From Rebecca billardiae RCC1528 (Eukaryota > Haptophyta), in assembly GCA_965240325.2 (NCBI GenBank), contig OZ251249.1, positions 248,001 to 312,000 on the forward strand: DNA of 64,000 bases. Reading direction: 5' to 3'. The notes under the pieces were generated by a model. It did not search any database. It was not told the origin of the DNA and was given only the letters and a program-made list of their open reading frames with translations. Positions 46,529 to 57,454 of the stretch are shown one piece after another. Within the stretch, counting starts at the first letter, position 1. Each line of letters opens with the position of its first letter. Both the position numbers and the translations under genes were made by a program.

Positions 46529-46900
46529 ACCAGGTCGTTCCCCCTGCACTGGGAATCCGCGGTTTCGCACTATTCAGAGCGCGAGGCCGCGGCATAGCAA
46601 CGCAGATTTAGTCTTCCGCTTGCTCTATCAGACCACTTGAACGATCTTATAATCGAGCTTTCCAATTGAAAATGACGAAACTACATCCATCCATTGGAGA
46701 AGCCAAATCCCGAGCGCGGCAAAGCCGTGGAACGCAGTAATCAGCCTCGTCAGCGATAGTCCGCTCACGAAATCGATGCGACGCTGGAAATGAGTTCTTC
46801 GCGTGCAACCGGAGCGGCGGGAGCCCTCCCGCGGGTGCGGAGCACCGATTCTGACCCGCCCCCTGCGGCTGGGCGGCGAGTGCGATGCAGCTGGCCCGGC

Positions 46901-47660
46901 GCTGGGGGGCGCGCCCGGGCCATGGCGCTGCGGGCGCGGATGTGCTTGCGGAGCCGGCGTGCGTGGACGGGCTGTTGCGGGAGAGTATCTGCCGCCCTCC
47001 TGCGCCGCGCGACTTGCGCCACGCCTCTTTCGCCTCGGCTCAGGGCAGCGCGCACGCGCGCGCCGCCTCCGAGGCCAGCCTTGCCTGCGCCGCAGCCGAC
47101 CGCGCGCGCGCCGTGCGCGGCGTGGTCGGGAAGGAACGGGCGCGGCTGCCGGGCGAGATGGCGATATCATGTGCGCACGCCATGCCGCCCCGCCACGCCT
47201 TGCCGAGCGTGTCGCTTGTCCGTTTGCACGCCTCTTCGAGTTGTCACAAATGGTGTGCACGGCCTCGCGGTCGTGACCGCTGGGGGGCGCGCCCGGGCCA
47301 GGGCGCTGCGGGCGCGGATGTGCTTGCGGAGCCGGCGTGCGTGGACGGGCTGTTGCGGGAGAGTGTCTGCCGCCCTCCTGCACCGCGCGACTTGCGCCAC
47401 GCCTCTTTCGCCTCGGCTCAGGGCAGCGCGCACGCGCGCGCCGCCTCCGAGGCCAGCCTTGCCTGCGCCGCCAGCCGACCGCGCGCGCGCCGTGCGCGGC
47501 GTGGTCGGGAAGGAACGGGCGCGGCTGCCGGGCGAGATGGCGATATCATGTGCGCACGCCATGCCGCCCCACCACACCTTGCCGAGCGTGTCGCTGGTCC
47601 GTTTGCACGCCTCTTCGAGTTGTCACACTATGAATGGTGTGCACGGCCTCGCGGTCGTGG
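46901..47660 (+). repeat. Tandem duplication, unit 378 bp
   Basis: Two head-to-tail copies starting GCTGGGGGGCGCGCCCGGGC at 46901 and 47279. Differences are few substitutions and 1-3-bp indels, which implies a recent event. Confidence 0.85.
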
Positions 47661-47897
47661 CCCTTGTCGGGACGATCATTGAGACACAGAACAGTGCCAA
47701 GCGGGCACGCGGGATACTCTTACATGAATGTCCATCACCGCGTGGTCGTGTAGAAGTGCTGGGTGCGACGCTTTCCTCGCGCGGATGCACTTTCATCATC
47801 TTCTTCGAGCCGTCCGAGGTCTGGCTTCAGGCACGACAAGAAATCAGCACTCGTCAACAGCTGTGCGGATCCGTTATCGTGCCCGTTCGCGGCGCCG

Positions 47898-48203
47898 CGG
47901 GGCGGCATGGCGTGCGCACATGATGTCGTCATATCGCCCGGCAGCACCCCCCGTTCCTTCCAGACCACGCCGCGCACGGCGCGCGCGCGGTTGCGGCTGC
48001 GGCGCGGCACGCGGTGGCCTGGCCTCCGAGGCGGCGCGCGCGTGCGCGCTGCCCTGAGCCGCGGCGAAAAGAGGCGTGGCGCGAGACGCGCGGCGCAGGA
48101 GGGCGCCATATACTCTCCCGCAACAGCCTGTCCACGCAAGCCGGCTCCGCGAGCACATCCGCGCCCGCAGCGCCGTGCCCCGGGCGCGCCCCGCCAACGG
48201 CGC
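47898..48203 (-). repeat. Inverted third copy of the 378-bp unit
   Basis: Reads on the minus strand like the 378-bp units; for example GGCATGGCGTGCGCACATGA at 47903 is the complement of the ATCATGTGCGCACGCCATGC core at 47165. It is more diverged than the two direct copies are from each other. Confidence 0.75.
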
Positions 48204-48472
48204 TCGGCCGGCCTTCGCCGCTGCCCCTGCCGCCGAGGGCAAATGTCAAGATTTGGTCGGCCCTCGCCTGCCGAGCCGCCACCGGGGGCTCCCTGCACCC
48301 TCTATCTCGTTGCGGCTCAATTTTGGGATTGCGAGACCAGCTCATCGATTGACGCACATCCGCACCCGCGAGACGTGAAAATCTTATTCGCGGGTAGCGA
48401 CGGGTGCGTCCTGCGGCTGTTTTTCTCGTATGTCCAAACCGCGGATTCCCAGTGCAGGGGGAACGACCTGGT

Positions 48473-49163
<691 letters not shown>

Positions 49164-51839
49164 CTACTTGGCGACACAGCCGGCCGGGCACGCAGGAACT
49201 TCGGGCGGCGGAACCTCATCAGGCGTGACGAACGGGTCCGGCAGGGGCACTGGCTTGAAGTTGCCGAAGAGCAACGAGCGACGGCCAGTCATCTCGTGCT
49301 CGGGCACGCAGCCCACAGGGCACTTGAGGTCGGTCTGGATGAGCTCGTCGATGCCCTCGTCGTGGTGCACCGTGTCGTGCGAGTCGAAGTAGATCACGTC
49401 ACGCTTGCCGTCCTTTGCGTAGATCACATCAGCGCCCTCGCCGCCTGAGAGTGCCGTGCGCGGCGGGTTGCGCGCGCAGGGGGCTGGCAGATGAGCGCAG
49501 GCGTACTCGGATGCCCTCGGAAGCAGCAACGTCGGGCCGCGCGCGCGTGCGCACGCATGCGTTCGCGCACACCGTCGATGTAGTCATAGCCGTCGCCGCC
49601 ATGGATGACGTCGTCGCCCGCACCACCTGGCGCACAGATGGCCAGGTGGCGGGCGCGCGCGACGCAGGCGTGAGCGCGCACACACGCATGCGGCTGTACG
49701 CGTCTGGGCGCGCTGCGTGCGACCCTGGGATGGGCGTGGCCGGACCACTCCCCCGTACGCGTGCCAGGCGAGCGGCCAGGGGTGCTGGCGGGCGCGCACC
49801 CTTGATTTTGTTGTAGACTGTGCCAGCGTAGTCACCCTGGCCCTCACCGTCGTCTCCGCCGTGGATCACGTCGTGGCCGCCACCGCCGTACAGGAAATTA
49901 TAGGCGGCCCCGCCCGTGCCGCCGCGCGTGCCGTCGCCCGCGTCGCCACCGACGAGAGTGTCCGCGGCGTGCCCGCCCTCGAGTGTGTTGAATGCCACGC
50001 CACCGACGGCGCCTGACGCGGAGCCGTCGCCGGAGTCGCCTCCCTGCAGCTCGTCCTGGTTCTTGCTGCCTGTCAGCTCGTTGTAGACATACCCGCCAAA
50101 GGTGACGTCCTCGCCAGTCACGTCGCTGCCGTCGCCACCGACCAGCTTGTCCTTGCCCTGCCCGCCGTCCAGGGTGTTGTACATCGTGTAAACGATGCCG
50201 CTGTTGCTGATTTCGCCAGCGTCACCGCCGTACAGCTTGTCGTCGCCGCGCTCGCCTGGCGACGCGGCGGGCGGCGGGCGGCGAGGTCACAGGGAGCAGC
50301 GCCCGATGGGGCGCACGCACCGCGCGGTGACGCGGCGAGTGAGCGCGTGTGCCGAGCTGCCCGCAGCAGTGGCCATGCGCGCGCGTGCGCGCCGCACGCT
50401 CGTGCGCGAAGAGAGAGTGCTGGGCGGGGCCGTGACGCACCGTTGGCGTCGTTGAGGACGATGCCAAGAGAGCTGCCTTCGCCGTGGAGCTCACCACGGT
50501 CGCCGCCATGGAAAGTGTCGTCGCCCGAGCCGGCGTGCACAACTGCAGCGCGCGCGCCACCCCGATGGACAAGTACAGCGCGTCGCACGGGCATGGCGGG
50601 CGGCTGTCAGCGCGGTGCGCCACGCGCGGCGTGGCGAGCGGGGGCGCGCACCGTTGACGGCATAGGCACCGCCCGTGTAGTCCAGCGCTGCGTCACCGCC
50701 GCTGCCTCCGTGGATGTGATCGTCGCCATCGCCAGCGTACACCACGTTGAATGCGCCGCCGCCCCACGTGCGCGCGCCGTACACGCCCTCCGACTTGGAC
50801 TCGCCCGCATCGCCGGCGTGAATGTGGTCGGCACCGCCTCCAGCAAAGACGTAGTTGACCCCCGTCCCGGGATCGCCGGACGCCCAGCCGTCGCCACCGT
50901 CCCCACCGGTGATCGTGTTCTTCTTGTTGTCACCGTGGAGGTAGTTGATGGCGAAGCCAGCATGCGCGGTATAGCTGTTGTAGCCGTTGCCACCGTTGCC
51001 ACCGGCGATCAGCGTGTCGTGGGTGTCGCCGAAGATGGTGTTGAAGACGAAGCCGGCGTACGAGTACGCCGCAGCGGCAGCGCCCGCCGAGCCGCCCGTC
51101 AGCGAGTCCGCGCCGGCCCCGCCGTTAATGGAGTTATAGGCGTTGCCGCCGGTGGAGGCGTACGCGAGCGCGTCGCCGCCCCCGCCTCCGACCACCGTGT
51201 CGTCGCCACCGCCGGCGATGATGGAGTTGGTGGCTTTGCCGCCGTACGTGTAAGGGCCGGCCCCCGTGCCGCCGGCTCCGCCGACGGCAGAGTCGGCGCC
51301 CGGGCCGCCGATGAGGACGTTGTACACATCGCCGCCGTCCGCGTAGTATGGGTTGAAGCCACCGTTGCCACCGCCAACGCCGGTGCCATCGCCGGCCTTG
51401 CCACCGGTCAGGACGTCGTTGCCACCACCGCCGCTGGCGTAGTTGAACGCGTCGCCGCCGTAGCCGTTGTTGTAGCCGTAGCCCGCATCGCCGCCGGTGA
51501 TCGTGTCGTCGCCCTCGCCGCCGAGCAGGTAGTTGTTGGTTCCCTTGCCGGGGAGGCTAGGGAGGCCGCCGTACGCGTCGCCTCCATCCAGAACGTCCGA
51601 CCCGGCCGTGCCGTAGTACGTACCCAGCTGGCGGCGCTCGCTGCGGCGCGACCGCGCAGTGTAATGCGGAGCAGCGTCGGTCAACGGAGCCGCAGGCCAG
51701 ACGGCGCGCGCGCGAAGCGGGGGCTGCGGAGCGCGCACCGGTGGTCGGCGGCCGTGGTCTTGGTCGTTTCGGTGGTCTCGGCAAGGGGCACCAGCGCGAG
51801 CGCGGCGAGCGCGGCCGCGGCCACGCAGTGCGCGAGCAT
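49164..51839 (-). CDS. Secreted RTX-repeat (calcium-binding) protein, six exons
   Basis: Exons complement(51739-51839), (50652-51640), (50441-50542), (49800-50255), (49573-49626), (49164-49444); 660 residues. Introns are 98-185 bp, mostly with GTGCGC/GTGCGT/GTGTGC donors. Exon 1 encodes the signal peptide (MLAHCVAAAALAALALVPLA) and a Thr/Lys-rich spacer; the join gives HRERRQLGTYYGTAGSD, matching the paralogue at 30863-33276. The body is RTX-like beta-roll repeats (GGEGDDTITGGDAG, YAGDGDDHIHGGSGG). Every splice after the first falls in phase 1 within a Gly (or equivalent) codon between repeats, and exon 5 encodes 18 residues, two nonapeptide turns. The cap DVIYFDSHDTVHHDEGIDEL mirrors the paralogue. 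Instead of a membrane anchor it ends in a Cys/Pro tail with two C-P-x-G-C motifs, so it should be fully secreted. Calcium-stabilised extracellular matrix or adhesion is inferred. Confidence 0.85.
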
Positions 51840-52317
51840 CCTGGAGGCTCGGCGGTCAGGAACGACTGAGCACGCGATGGGCCTGGCGCTCGCGAGCGCA
51901 AAGGCGACTTTTTACGTGGGCGACCAAGGGCGGGCCGTGCTTGAGCTTTCGTTTTGCCGGTCGCGCCGATGGTGTCATTACCATCAGTCCGGGTAACAAG
52001 GGCCCGTATGATTAAATAAAGTAGCGCAAGGGCCCTGAACGATTATAAATTAGTTCCCGCGCGTCGACAGTAGCGTCAATCACGCCTTAACCAAGTGAGC
52101 ACGTTAATTCATTGCATTGATACCAAGGGGCTTGATACAAGGCCAGCACGACGCGGGCGGGCGACACATTTATGGCGCTCGGCGGGGACATGCAGAGCAA
52201 GGGGCTTACAAAATACCACTTTTAGTAGGGCCCTTGCTCGCATGCACTTGTTGTCGAGAACACGGGCGCGCGCCGGGATCGCCATATTCTGCTCTCAAAT
52301 TGATGTGTACTTGGGCG

Positions 52318-52377
52318 AAGGGGCTTACAAAATAGGAATACTGTACTAGCTACCGCCACTTTTGTAAGCCCCTCGGC
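52318..52377. repeat. Small inverted repeat
   Basis: AAGGGGCTTACAAAATAG pairs with CTTTTGTAAGCCCCTC; a direct copy of the left arm lies at 52198-52216. Confidence 0.6.
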
Positions 52378-52424
52378 TTGGGTTACCGATTGTCCTAAAA
52401 GTACACGTATGTATCCTCCGCCAT

Positions 52425-52501
52425 CTCCAATCAGTACTTCGACATACGAATCAGGCCGCCAGAGCTGCGCCCTCGTGCCTGTGTCTTAATGGGCAAAATC
52501 A
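52425..52501. repeat. Dispersed repeat (QYFD family), copy C
   Basis: AATCAGTACTTCGACATACG through CTCGTGCCTGTGTCTTAA, closely like copy A at 36036-36093. Confidence 0.7.
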
Positions 52502-52502
52502 T

Positions 52503-52965
52503 ATGGCGGGCCGTAGGTCCGCCCCTTGTAGTGCCCGGGAAAAAGATAAGAAAAAGAAACAGGAAAAAGAAAATCGCCTCGCAAAGAAAAGAAAATCGCG
52601 CGTGCGATGGCGCTTCCCGCCCGCGAGACGCCTCGTGATGAGGGCTTTCTCGCACCGAGCCCGACGCGCGACGGTGGATCGCGCGAGGCGGTCATCGTGC
52701 GCAGCGCATGATGCTATGGCCGGTGCGAGCTTTCGACGTGCACGTCGGGCGAGGATCGCCCCAAGTCGCACGATCGTGTCGACGCGCCGAGCGTACCGCA
52801 TCAAACGGTCCGATTTGGGCCCCGTTCGACCTGCACGCGAGACGACGAGGGCAGCAATCGCGAATCGGGCGAAAACCCGTCTAGGGAATCCTCGCGCGAT
52901 GTCCGCGCCGGCGTTGGATTCGGCGCGCGCGGCCCACGCGCATTGTTCGAGCCGCGTCGTTCAGG
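52503..52965. repeat. Long repeat, left copy (direct head plus inverted body)
   Basis: 52503-52600 (starting ATGGCGGGCCGTAGGTCCGC, then an AAAAGATAAGAAAAAG run) recurs in the same orientation at 54638-54736. 52600-52965 recurs as the reverse complement at about 54800-55160, roughly 80-85 percent alike. Confidence 0.8.
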
Positions 52966-53085
52966 CTTGAGCGCCCCTGCTCCCCGCCCCTCGCGCCTCT
53001 TCGGGGGCACTGCTCCCCCTCCCGCGGGGACACCTACCCACCCCCGCCGCCGCGGCGCCAAGCCCGTCCACGGCGATCACCCGGC

Positions 53086-54202
53086 ATGGCCGTTCTGGTC
53101 GGCGTCCTTGCGATGCAGCTCGCAGCGAGCACCTCGGCTCCCATCGCGAACCTCGCAGATCCGGATGTGCTTGGCGGCGGTTGGACGCTCGTGCGCCGTG
53201 TCGGGCCAACGAGAGCCACCTGGCATCCCGCGACGGACAATCTCGCGGGTACCGATGTGTACGACGCTGTTGATGCTCTTCCTTCTAACGCGGCGGCCGA
53301 CGTGACGTTCTCGATCACGTTCCCCCCCCACAACCAGTTTCTCTTCTCGACGGGTGACGGCCTGACATGGCTCGCCTGCGACCGCGATGCGGCGATTGGC
53401 ACACAATACGACAACGCCGTGCGGCCGATAGTTGCCGCGTCCAACGGAGCAACGGGCGCGGCCTGGAATAATCGCGCGATCTACGGCGAGGACCCGTGGA
53501 TCTCAATCATCGACCATAATACCGCAAGAGACAACGGGGGCATCGTGTACGGTGAGAGTGGCATTGGGTACCACCCGGGCAGCCCGATAGGTGGGGCAGT
53601 CAATGGCGCCAACGTCTACGTCCGTACGTCCGCCTCGCCCGAGCCTCCGCCATCTCCACCGCCGCAGCCGCCACCCTCTCCACCGCCGCCGCCCAATCCT
53701 CCACCCTCTCCGCCGCCCTTTCCACCGCCGCCGCCACCGCCCACTCCTCCACCCTCTCCGCCGCCGCCGCCGCCGCCGCCGCCGCCCTCGCCGCCGCCCT
53801 CACCGCCGCCACCACCACCCCCGCCCAGTCCGCCGCCCTCGCCACCACCGCTGCCACCACCCAGCTACTGTCAAGACCGCCCTCTATTTTGCATTGGCGG
53901 GGTGAGCTCGCACTGCGTCGCACGCGCGCGCAGCGCGCACACGCGTCACGCACGCACGCACGCACGGTCCACACATGCGCGCACACACGCATCGAGCACA
54001 CAATGCCACCATCGTGCTGCCATGTGTCCAGTCGCACCCAGCCCTACTCTTGCACTGATGCGCCCACTCATGCTCGTCTAAGCCCTTCCACCTCCGCCCA
54101 CGTCCCTGCCTGCAGTCTGCTGTGACTGCTCGCGTTGTGCGTGACTTCGGCCTGCGCATGCTGTGCAAAACGACTTCGCTGCTCGTCAGAGACTTCTGCT
54201 GA
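53086..54202 (+). CDS. Secreted lectin/fibrinogen-like domain protein with SPPP-rich tail
   Basis: Exons 53086-53901 and 54116-54202 (intron donor GTGAGC; acceptor TGCAG behind a clear pyrimidine tract); 300 residues. Signal peptide MAVLVGVLAMQLAASTSA. The globular domain (about 20-180) has GGGWTLVRRVGPTRATWHPA, TDNLAGTDVY, QFLFSTGDGLTWLACDRD, and GESGIGYHPG. The GGWTLVRR start is like the opening of fibrinogen-related/lectin domains, though the rest is diverged. Then comes a long SPPPP/PPPP tract as in hydroxyproline-rich algal wall proteins, then SYCQDRPLFCIGG before the intron. The last exon adds a weakly hydrophobic tail. It is less GC-rich than its neighbours and sits between inverted copies of a 0.36-kb repeat, so it may have moved as a cassette. 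The 3' exon is the least certain part. Confidence 0.65.
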
Positions 54203-54637
54203 GGTCCATTTGCGCATCATGAGTGATGGCCCAGCAGCCCAAGACCCCATCAAGATGGCTCAGCAGCCCAAGACCCCATCAAGATGGCCCAGCAGCCCAA
54301 GACCCCATCCGCTCGCGGCGATCAGGGTGCCGCTGACGGCGGCACGCGCTGCCAGTGACTAGTGTCTAGTGAGTTTGACGAGGGAGTGCCCGCGCAGCAC
54401 TGTTAGTGTTATTGTAACCACTACCTGCAGTACCAGCACCAGCAGGCGCCTGTGTTTCAGAGCTAGTCGCGCGTCGCATCGATGGCTCCGGCTTCGGTTG
54501 ACTCCCCCCCAGAGAAGGGCACTGTTTAATTCGTATGTGAGCTTCGATCTTCGTCATAATAAGTCACTCGTGAATTATTAACTGGTCACCGATGATCATG
54601 ATACTGCGTCTCTTATTCTTAGTAAACTGCAGTCCTT
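54203..54637. other. Intergenic with a 29-bp tandem array
   Basis: 435 bp. Contains three copies of a 29-bp unit at 54224-54312 and a CGTCTCTTATTCTTAGTAAA family copy at 54604-54631. No gene seen. Confidence 0.55.
54224..54312 (+). repeat. 29-bp tandem repeat, three copies
   Basis: Unit ATGGCYCAGCAGCCCAAGAC plus CCCATCAAG, nearly identical copies, just downstream of the lectin-like gene. Confidence 0.9.
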
Positions 54638-55160
54638 ATGGCGGGCCGTAGGTCCGCCCCTTGTAGTGCCCGGGGAAAAGATAAGAAAAAGAAAAGGAAA
54701 AGAGAAAATCGCGCCTCGCAAAGAAAAGAAAATCGCCTCGCTCACTACCGGGCGCCCTCGCAGCTCCTACTGGGGACCGCTCGGCCGAAAAGACAGTGCG
54801 TCACGGCGCGGAGCGCATGGGCGGCGCGCGCCAGATCCAACGCCGGCGCGGACATCGCGCGGAGACTCCCGAAGGGTGTTTTCGCCCGATTCGCGATTGC
54901 TGCCCTCGTCGTCTCGCGTGCAGGTCGAACGGGGGCCAAAGTCGACGCGTTTGGAGGTATGCTCGGCGCGTCGACACGATCGTGCGACCTGGGGCGGTCC
55001 TCGCCCGACTTGCACGTCGAGCGCTCGCACGGGCCATAGTAGCAAGCGCTGCACACGACACCCACCTCGCGCGATCCACCGCCGCGCGTCGGGCTCGGTG
55101 CGGAAAGGCCCTCATCACGAGGTGTCTCGCGGGCGGGAAGCGCCATCGCGCGCGACGCAA
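54638..55160. repeat. Long repeat, right copy
   Basis: Partner of 52503-52965: the first 98 bp are in the same orientation, the following 0.36 kb in the opposite one. Open frames that run through both copies are shared artefacts of the repeat. Confidence 0.8.
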
Positions 55161-56172
55161 GATTTGGCGCGGCCTTCTGAACTCGATCGCCGGAATCCTC
55201 GCGCACCGGACTGTCGCTCGCGGTCCCTCAGCCGAAGCCCGCGTCCGGCGTGCATGGTGGCGTCGACGGTGACCAATGCGACGCCGGGAAGCGCAGCGCC
55301 AACGGCGTACGACGCGCAGCGGACGCACCTCCCGGGTCTGTCGCCGTGGCAGCAACCGCGTCTTCGCGTGTTGGCGACCCTCGCCGCAGCGCGACACAGA
55401 CAAGCCCGTGATGCCATCCGCAGAGAGATGAAACGTCGAGCATGCAACATCGACGCGCCATCCTCGTCCATGGCGCGCACCCGGCGCGCGCAGCGCGTCG
55501 AGCTCGGCGTCTCGCTTCGCCAGGTCGGCGCCCAGCGCCTCTGCGCGCACGCGTCGAGCTCGGCGTCGCGCTTCGCCGGCTCGGCGCCCAGCGCCTCCAC
55601 GCGAGTACCTGCCTGTCAATTGTCTGCTCTGTCTCCATCCGGCCGGATCGGCCGGCCGTCGGCCCGCGGCCAGCCGTCGTCGCGAGCACGCGGATGGCTC
55701 CCGCGCACTTGCGTGCCTGCGCGACGCAGGCGCAGCGCGCACGCACAGCGACACGGGCGCGGGGTAGAAATCAGGAGAGAGCCGCCGCCCGCGCACCACC
55801 CCACCGAGAGTACGCACATGCGCACGCCGTGACGACATGGCACGACATGGCGCATGTCGAACGCAACGCCCCGACACGGAAGCCTGATGGCTGATCCGCG
55901 CGCGCCCGCAAACGCGGACGCGCGCGCGGGCGGGCGCGCGGGCGTGCGTACGCCGCCCGCGCGGGAGGCGCCCGCGGCCGCGCGCGGTCGTCCACACCGA
56001 TGGTCGCCGGGTCGAGGACGAGGGCTCGCCCGCCGCGCAGCCCCCCGTTTTGAGCTTCGCGAGAGTTGGTGACGCTTTAGCAAGGGCCCTTGGCTTTCGT
56101 CAGGGGCGGCGTCGACGTCTCATTTTTCGCGAGTTGGGTAGCGTCAATCTCGCCTGCCTCAGCCTAGGAGCC
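55161..56172. other. GC-rich stretch, no gene recognised
   Basis: 1.0 kb. A roughly 65-bp unit with TCGAGCTCGGCGTC-GCTTCGCC-GGTCGGCGCCCAGCGCCTC is duplicated in tandem at about 55495-55605. Frames are open on both strands but have no motif. Could be gene remains. Confidence 0.4.
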
Positions 56173-56259
56173 GTGTGTGGCGTCTCTTATTCTTAGTAAA
56201 CTGTATAGTACTGATTGATCATACTATACAGTTTACTCAGAATTAAGAGACGCACACAG
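56173..56259. repeat. 36-bp-arm hairpin made of the CGTCTCTTATTCTT family
   Basis: Left arm 56175-56210 and right arm 56222-56257 are inverted copies (GTGTG-CGTCTCTTATTCTTAG...). Single copies of the same word occur at 30379-30415 and 54604-54631. Confidence 0.8.
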
Positions 56260-56784
56260 CTCATGATTGCTCAGGCGAGTGGTGTTTGGCGGTTGGCCTT
56301 CCCGCCAATTATTATTCGACCCGCCGGGACGGAAAGATCGCTCGTACCGAGATATAATATTGAGATGTACGCCGGCTCCTCCCGCTTATATTCGCGACAG
56401 CCTATCCCTTGCCTAGCCGTTTTTATCGGTTGGCGGTTGGCGGCAATCTCATACTTATAATAAAATTGCGCTCGTAACGAACCGTTACTACGTTCAAGTC
56501 ACGGCCGGGCTCACCGGTCCCGTCCATCAATTACTTATATACGGAATCAGCTGCGGACGCGGTGTTTTTCGGCCTAATAGACCTCGTCTCTATGCGATCT
56601 CAAAAACTCGAAACTCGGTCTCCGCCAGCCCTATAAAAATCGCCCCCCGTCCCTTTTTTCTTGCGATCAAAGATCTTTTTGAAACGTGGTTCGGGCCCGC
56701 AGTGCGGGCTCCACGCCTGCGCGCTCCGCCCTCGGCACTCCGCGGGCCATCATCATGGCAAGCAGTCGTAGCCTATATATATAT
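56260..56784. other. AT-richer intergenic, no gene recognised
   Basis: 525 bp of clearly lower GC than the rest of the window, ending in a short (TA)n run next to the foldback element. No supported ORF. Confidence 0.5.
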
Positions 56785-57454
56785 AGTATTGTCGAAGGGA
56801 ATGAAGAGCCCGAAACGACTGAGCTAAATCGGTTCGCGCCAACCGATTTAGCTCAGTCGTTTCGGGCTCTTCATTCCCTTCGACACAACCGTAAAGTCAC
56901 CTGTTCGAATCCAGCGACCGACCGACGCGGGCAACTCTTGGCCTTTCACGCGAAGCGCTTTCGACCTCGCGAGAGCCTCGCGGCTCCGGGGGGGAATGAA
57001 AAGCGAGGAGTCGGCAAAAAGACGAACGAAAGAGGGGAGCACGAAGAAGATGACCGACAAAGAAAGACGACGACAGAAAAAACGAGCACGGTCCGCGACG
57101 CGCAACCTCCGGGTACAGTCGCCCGGGTGAACAACAAAGACACAAAAAGAGCCTCACAAAGCCACAGCAGCAAAGAAGGGCTCACCGCCCACAAAAGACG
57201 GAGTCTCTACGAAGCCACAGAGCAGACGAGCACGCAGGGTGGAACACCTGGGAAAGACCAGGCGGGGAGAGAAAAACCTCGACAACAAATCCGTCAGAAC
57301 ACTGGACGGGACTACAGCCCCTCGCGGGGTGTCCCACAGGAGACTTACGGTTATGTCGAAGGGAATGAAGAGCCCGAAACGACTGAGCTAAATCGGTTGG
57401 CGCGAACCGATTTAGCTCAGTCGTTTCGGGCTCTTCATTCCCTTCGACAAGTAT
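56785..57454. mobile_element. Foldback element with 5-bp target site duplication
   Basis: AGTAT at 56785-56789 and 57450-57454 flanks the unit. Each end (56790-56885 and 57354-57449) is a 96-bp near-perfect palindrome starting TGTCGAAGGGAATGAAGAGC. The loop of the second is the reverse complement of the first, so the ends are inverted, not direct, copies. The inversion continues inward as (C/T)AACCGTAA-GTC-CCTGT. The 468-bp interior is strikingly purine-rich on the plus strand and has no credible ORF. A short-lived non-autonomous element is likely. Confidence 0.8.
56838..56930 (+). other. tRNA-like A-box/B-box pair within the foldback element
   Basis: The right arm of the left palindrome reads CCGATTTAGCTCAGTCG, close to the tRNA D-arm/A-box (TRGCNNAGYNGG). 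54 bp further on lies CTGTTCGAATCCAG, close to the T-arm/B-box. A GCTC/GGGC D-stem can be drawn, but I cannot pair the acceptor or anticodon stems, so this is not called a tRNA. A tRNA-derived promoter as in SINEs is possible. Confidence 0.35.

Larger units (their letters stand above)
46529..48472. mobile_element. 1.94-kb block bounded by perfect 37-bp inverted repeats
   Basis: Ends 46529-46565 (starting ACCAGGTCGTTCCCCCTGCA) and 48436-48472 are exact reverse complements. Inside are two tandem direct units of 378 bp (46901-47278 and 47279 to about 47660, roughly 95 percent identical) and a third related unit in inverted orientation (about 47898-48203), so the block is largely self-complementary. 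No ORF is credible: the long frames are GC-bias artefacts shared by the repeats. No target duplication is seen. It may be a foldback-type element or a recombination-prone palindrome. Confidence 0.65.
51840..53085. other. Divergent intergenic region rich in short repeats
   Basis: 1.25 kb upstream of both the RTX gene (-) and the lectin-like gene (+). It contains CAAGGGCCC inverted words near 52000-52045, a hairpin at 52318-52377 (AAGGGGCTTACAAAATA with its complement), the QYFD-family repeat copy C, and the left member of a long inverted repeat pair (52503-52965). Confidence 0.55.

Noticed and set aside
46765-48298. Several 100-380-residue open frames on both strands in the repeat block
   Set aside because: The frames recur in the direct and inverted repeat units, contain only Arg/Ala/Pro-rich sequence, and have no splice or domain evidence.
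49164-51839. Bacterial origin or contamination, suggested by RTX repeats
   Set aside because: Five phase-consistent introns, a eukaryotic signal-peptide exon and the same donor type as neighbouring genes show a resident eukaryotic gene.
56838-56930. Canonical tRNA gene
   Set aside because: A-box and B-box resemblance only. I could not pair acceptor and anticodon stems, and the spacing is 9 bp too long for a standard tRNA.
57000-57350. Protein-coding gene inside the foldback element
   Set aside because: The plus frame is Lys/Arg/Glu/Thr-rich because of purine bias and runs straight through the palindromic ends; no start context or family.
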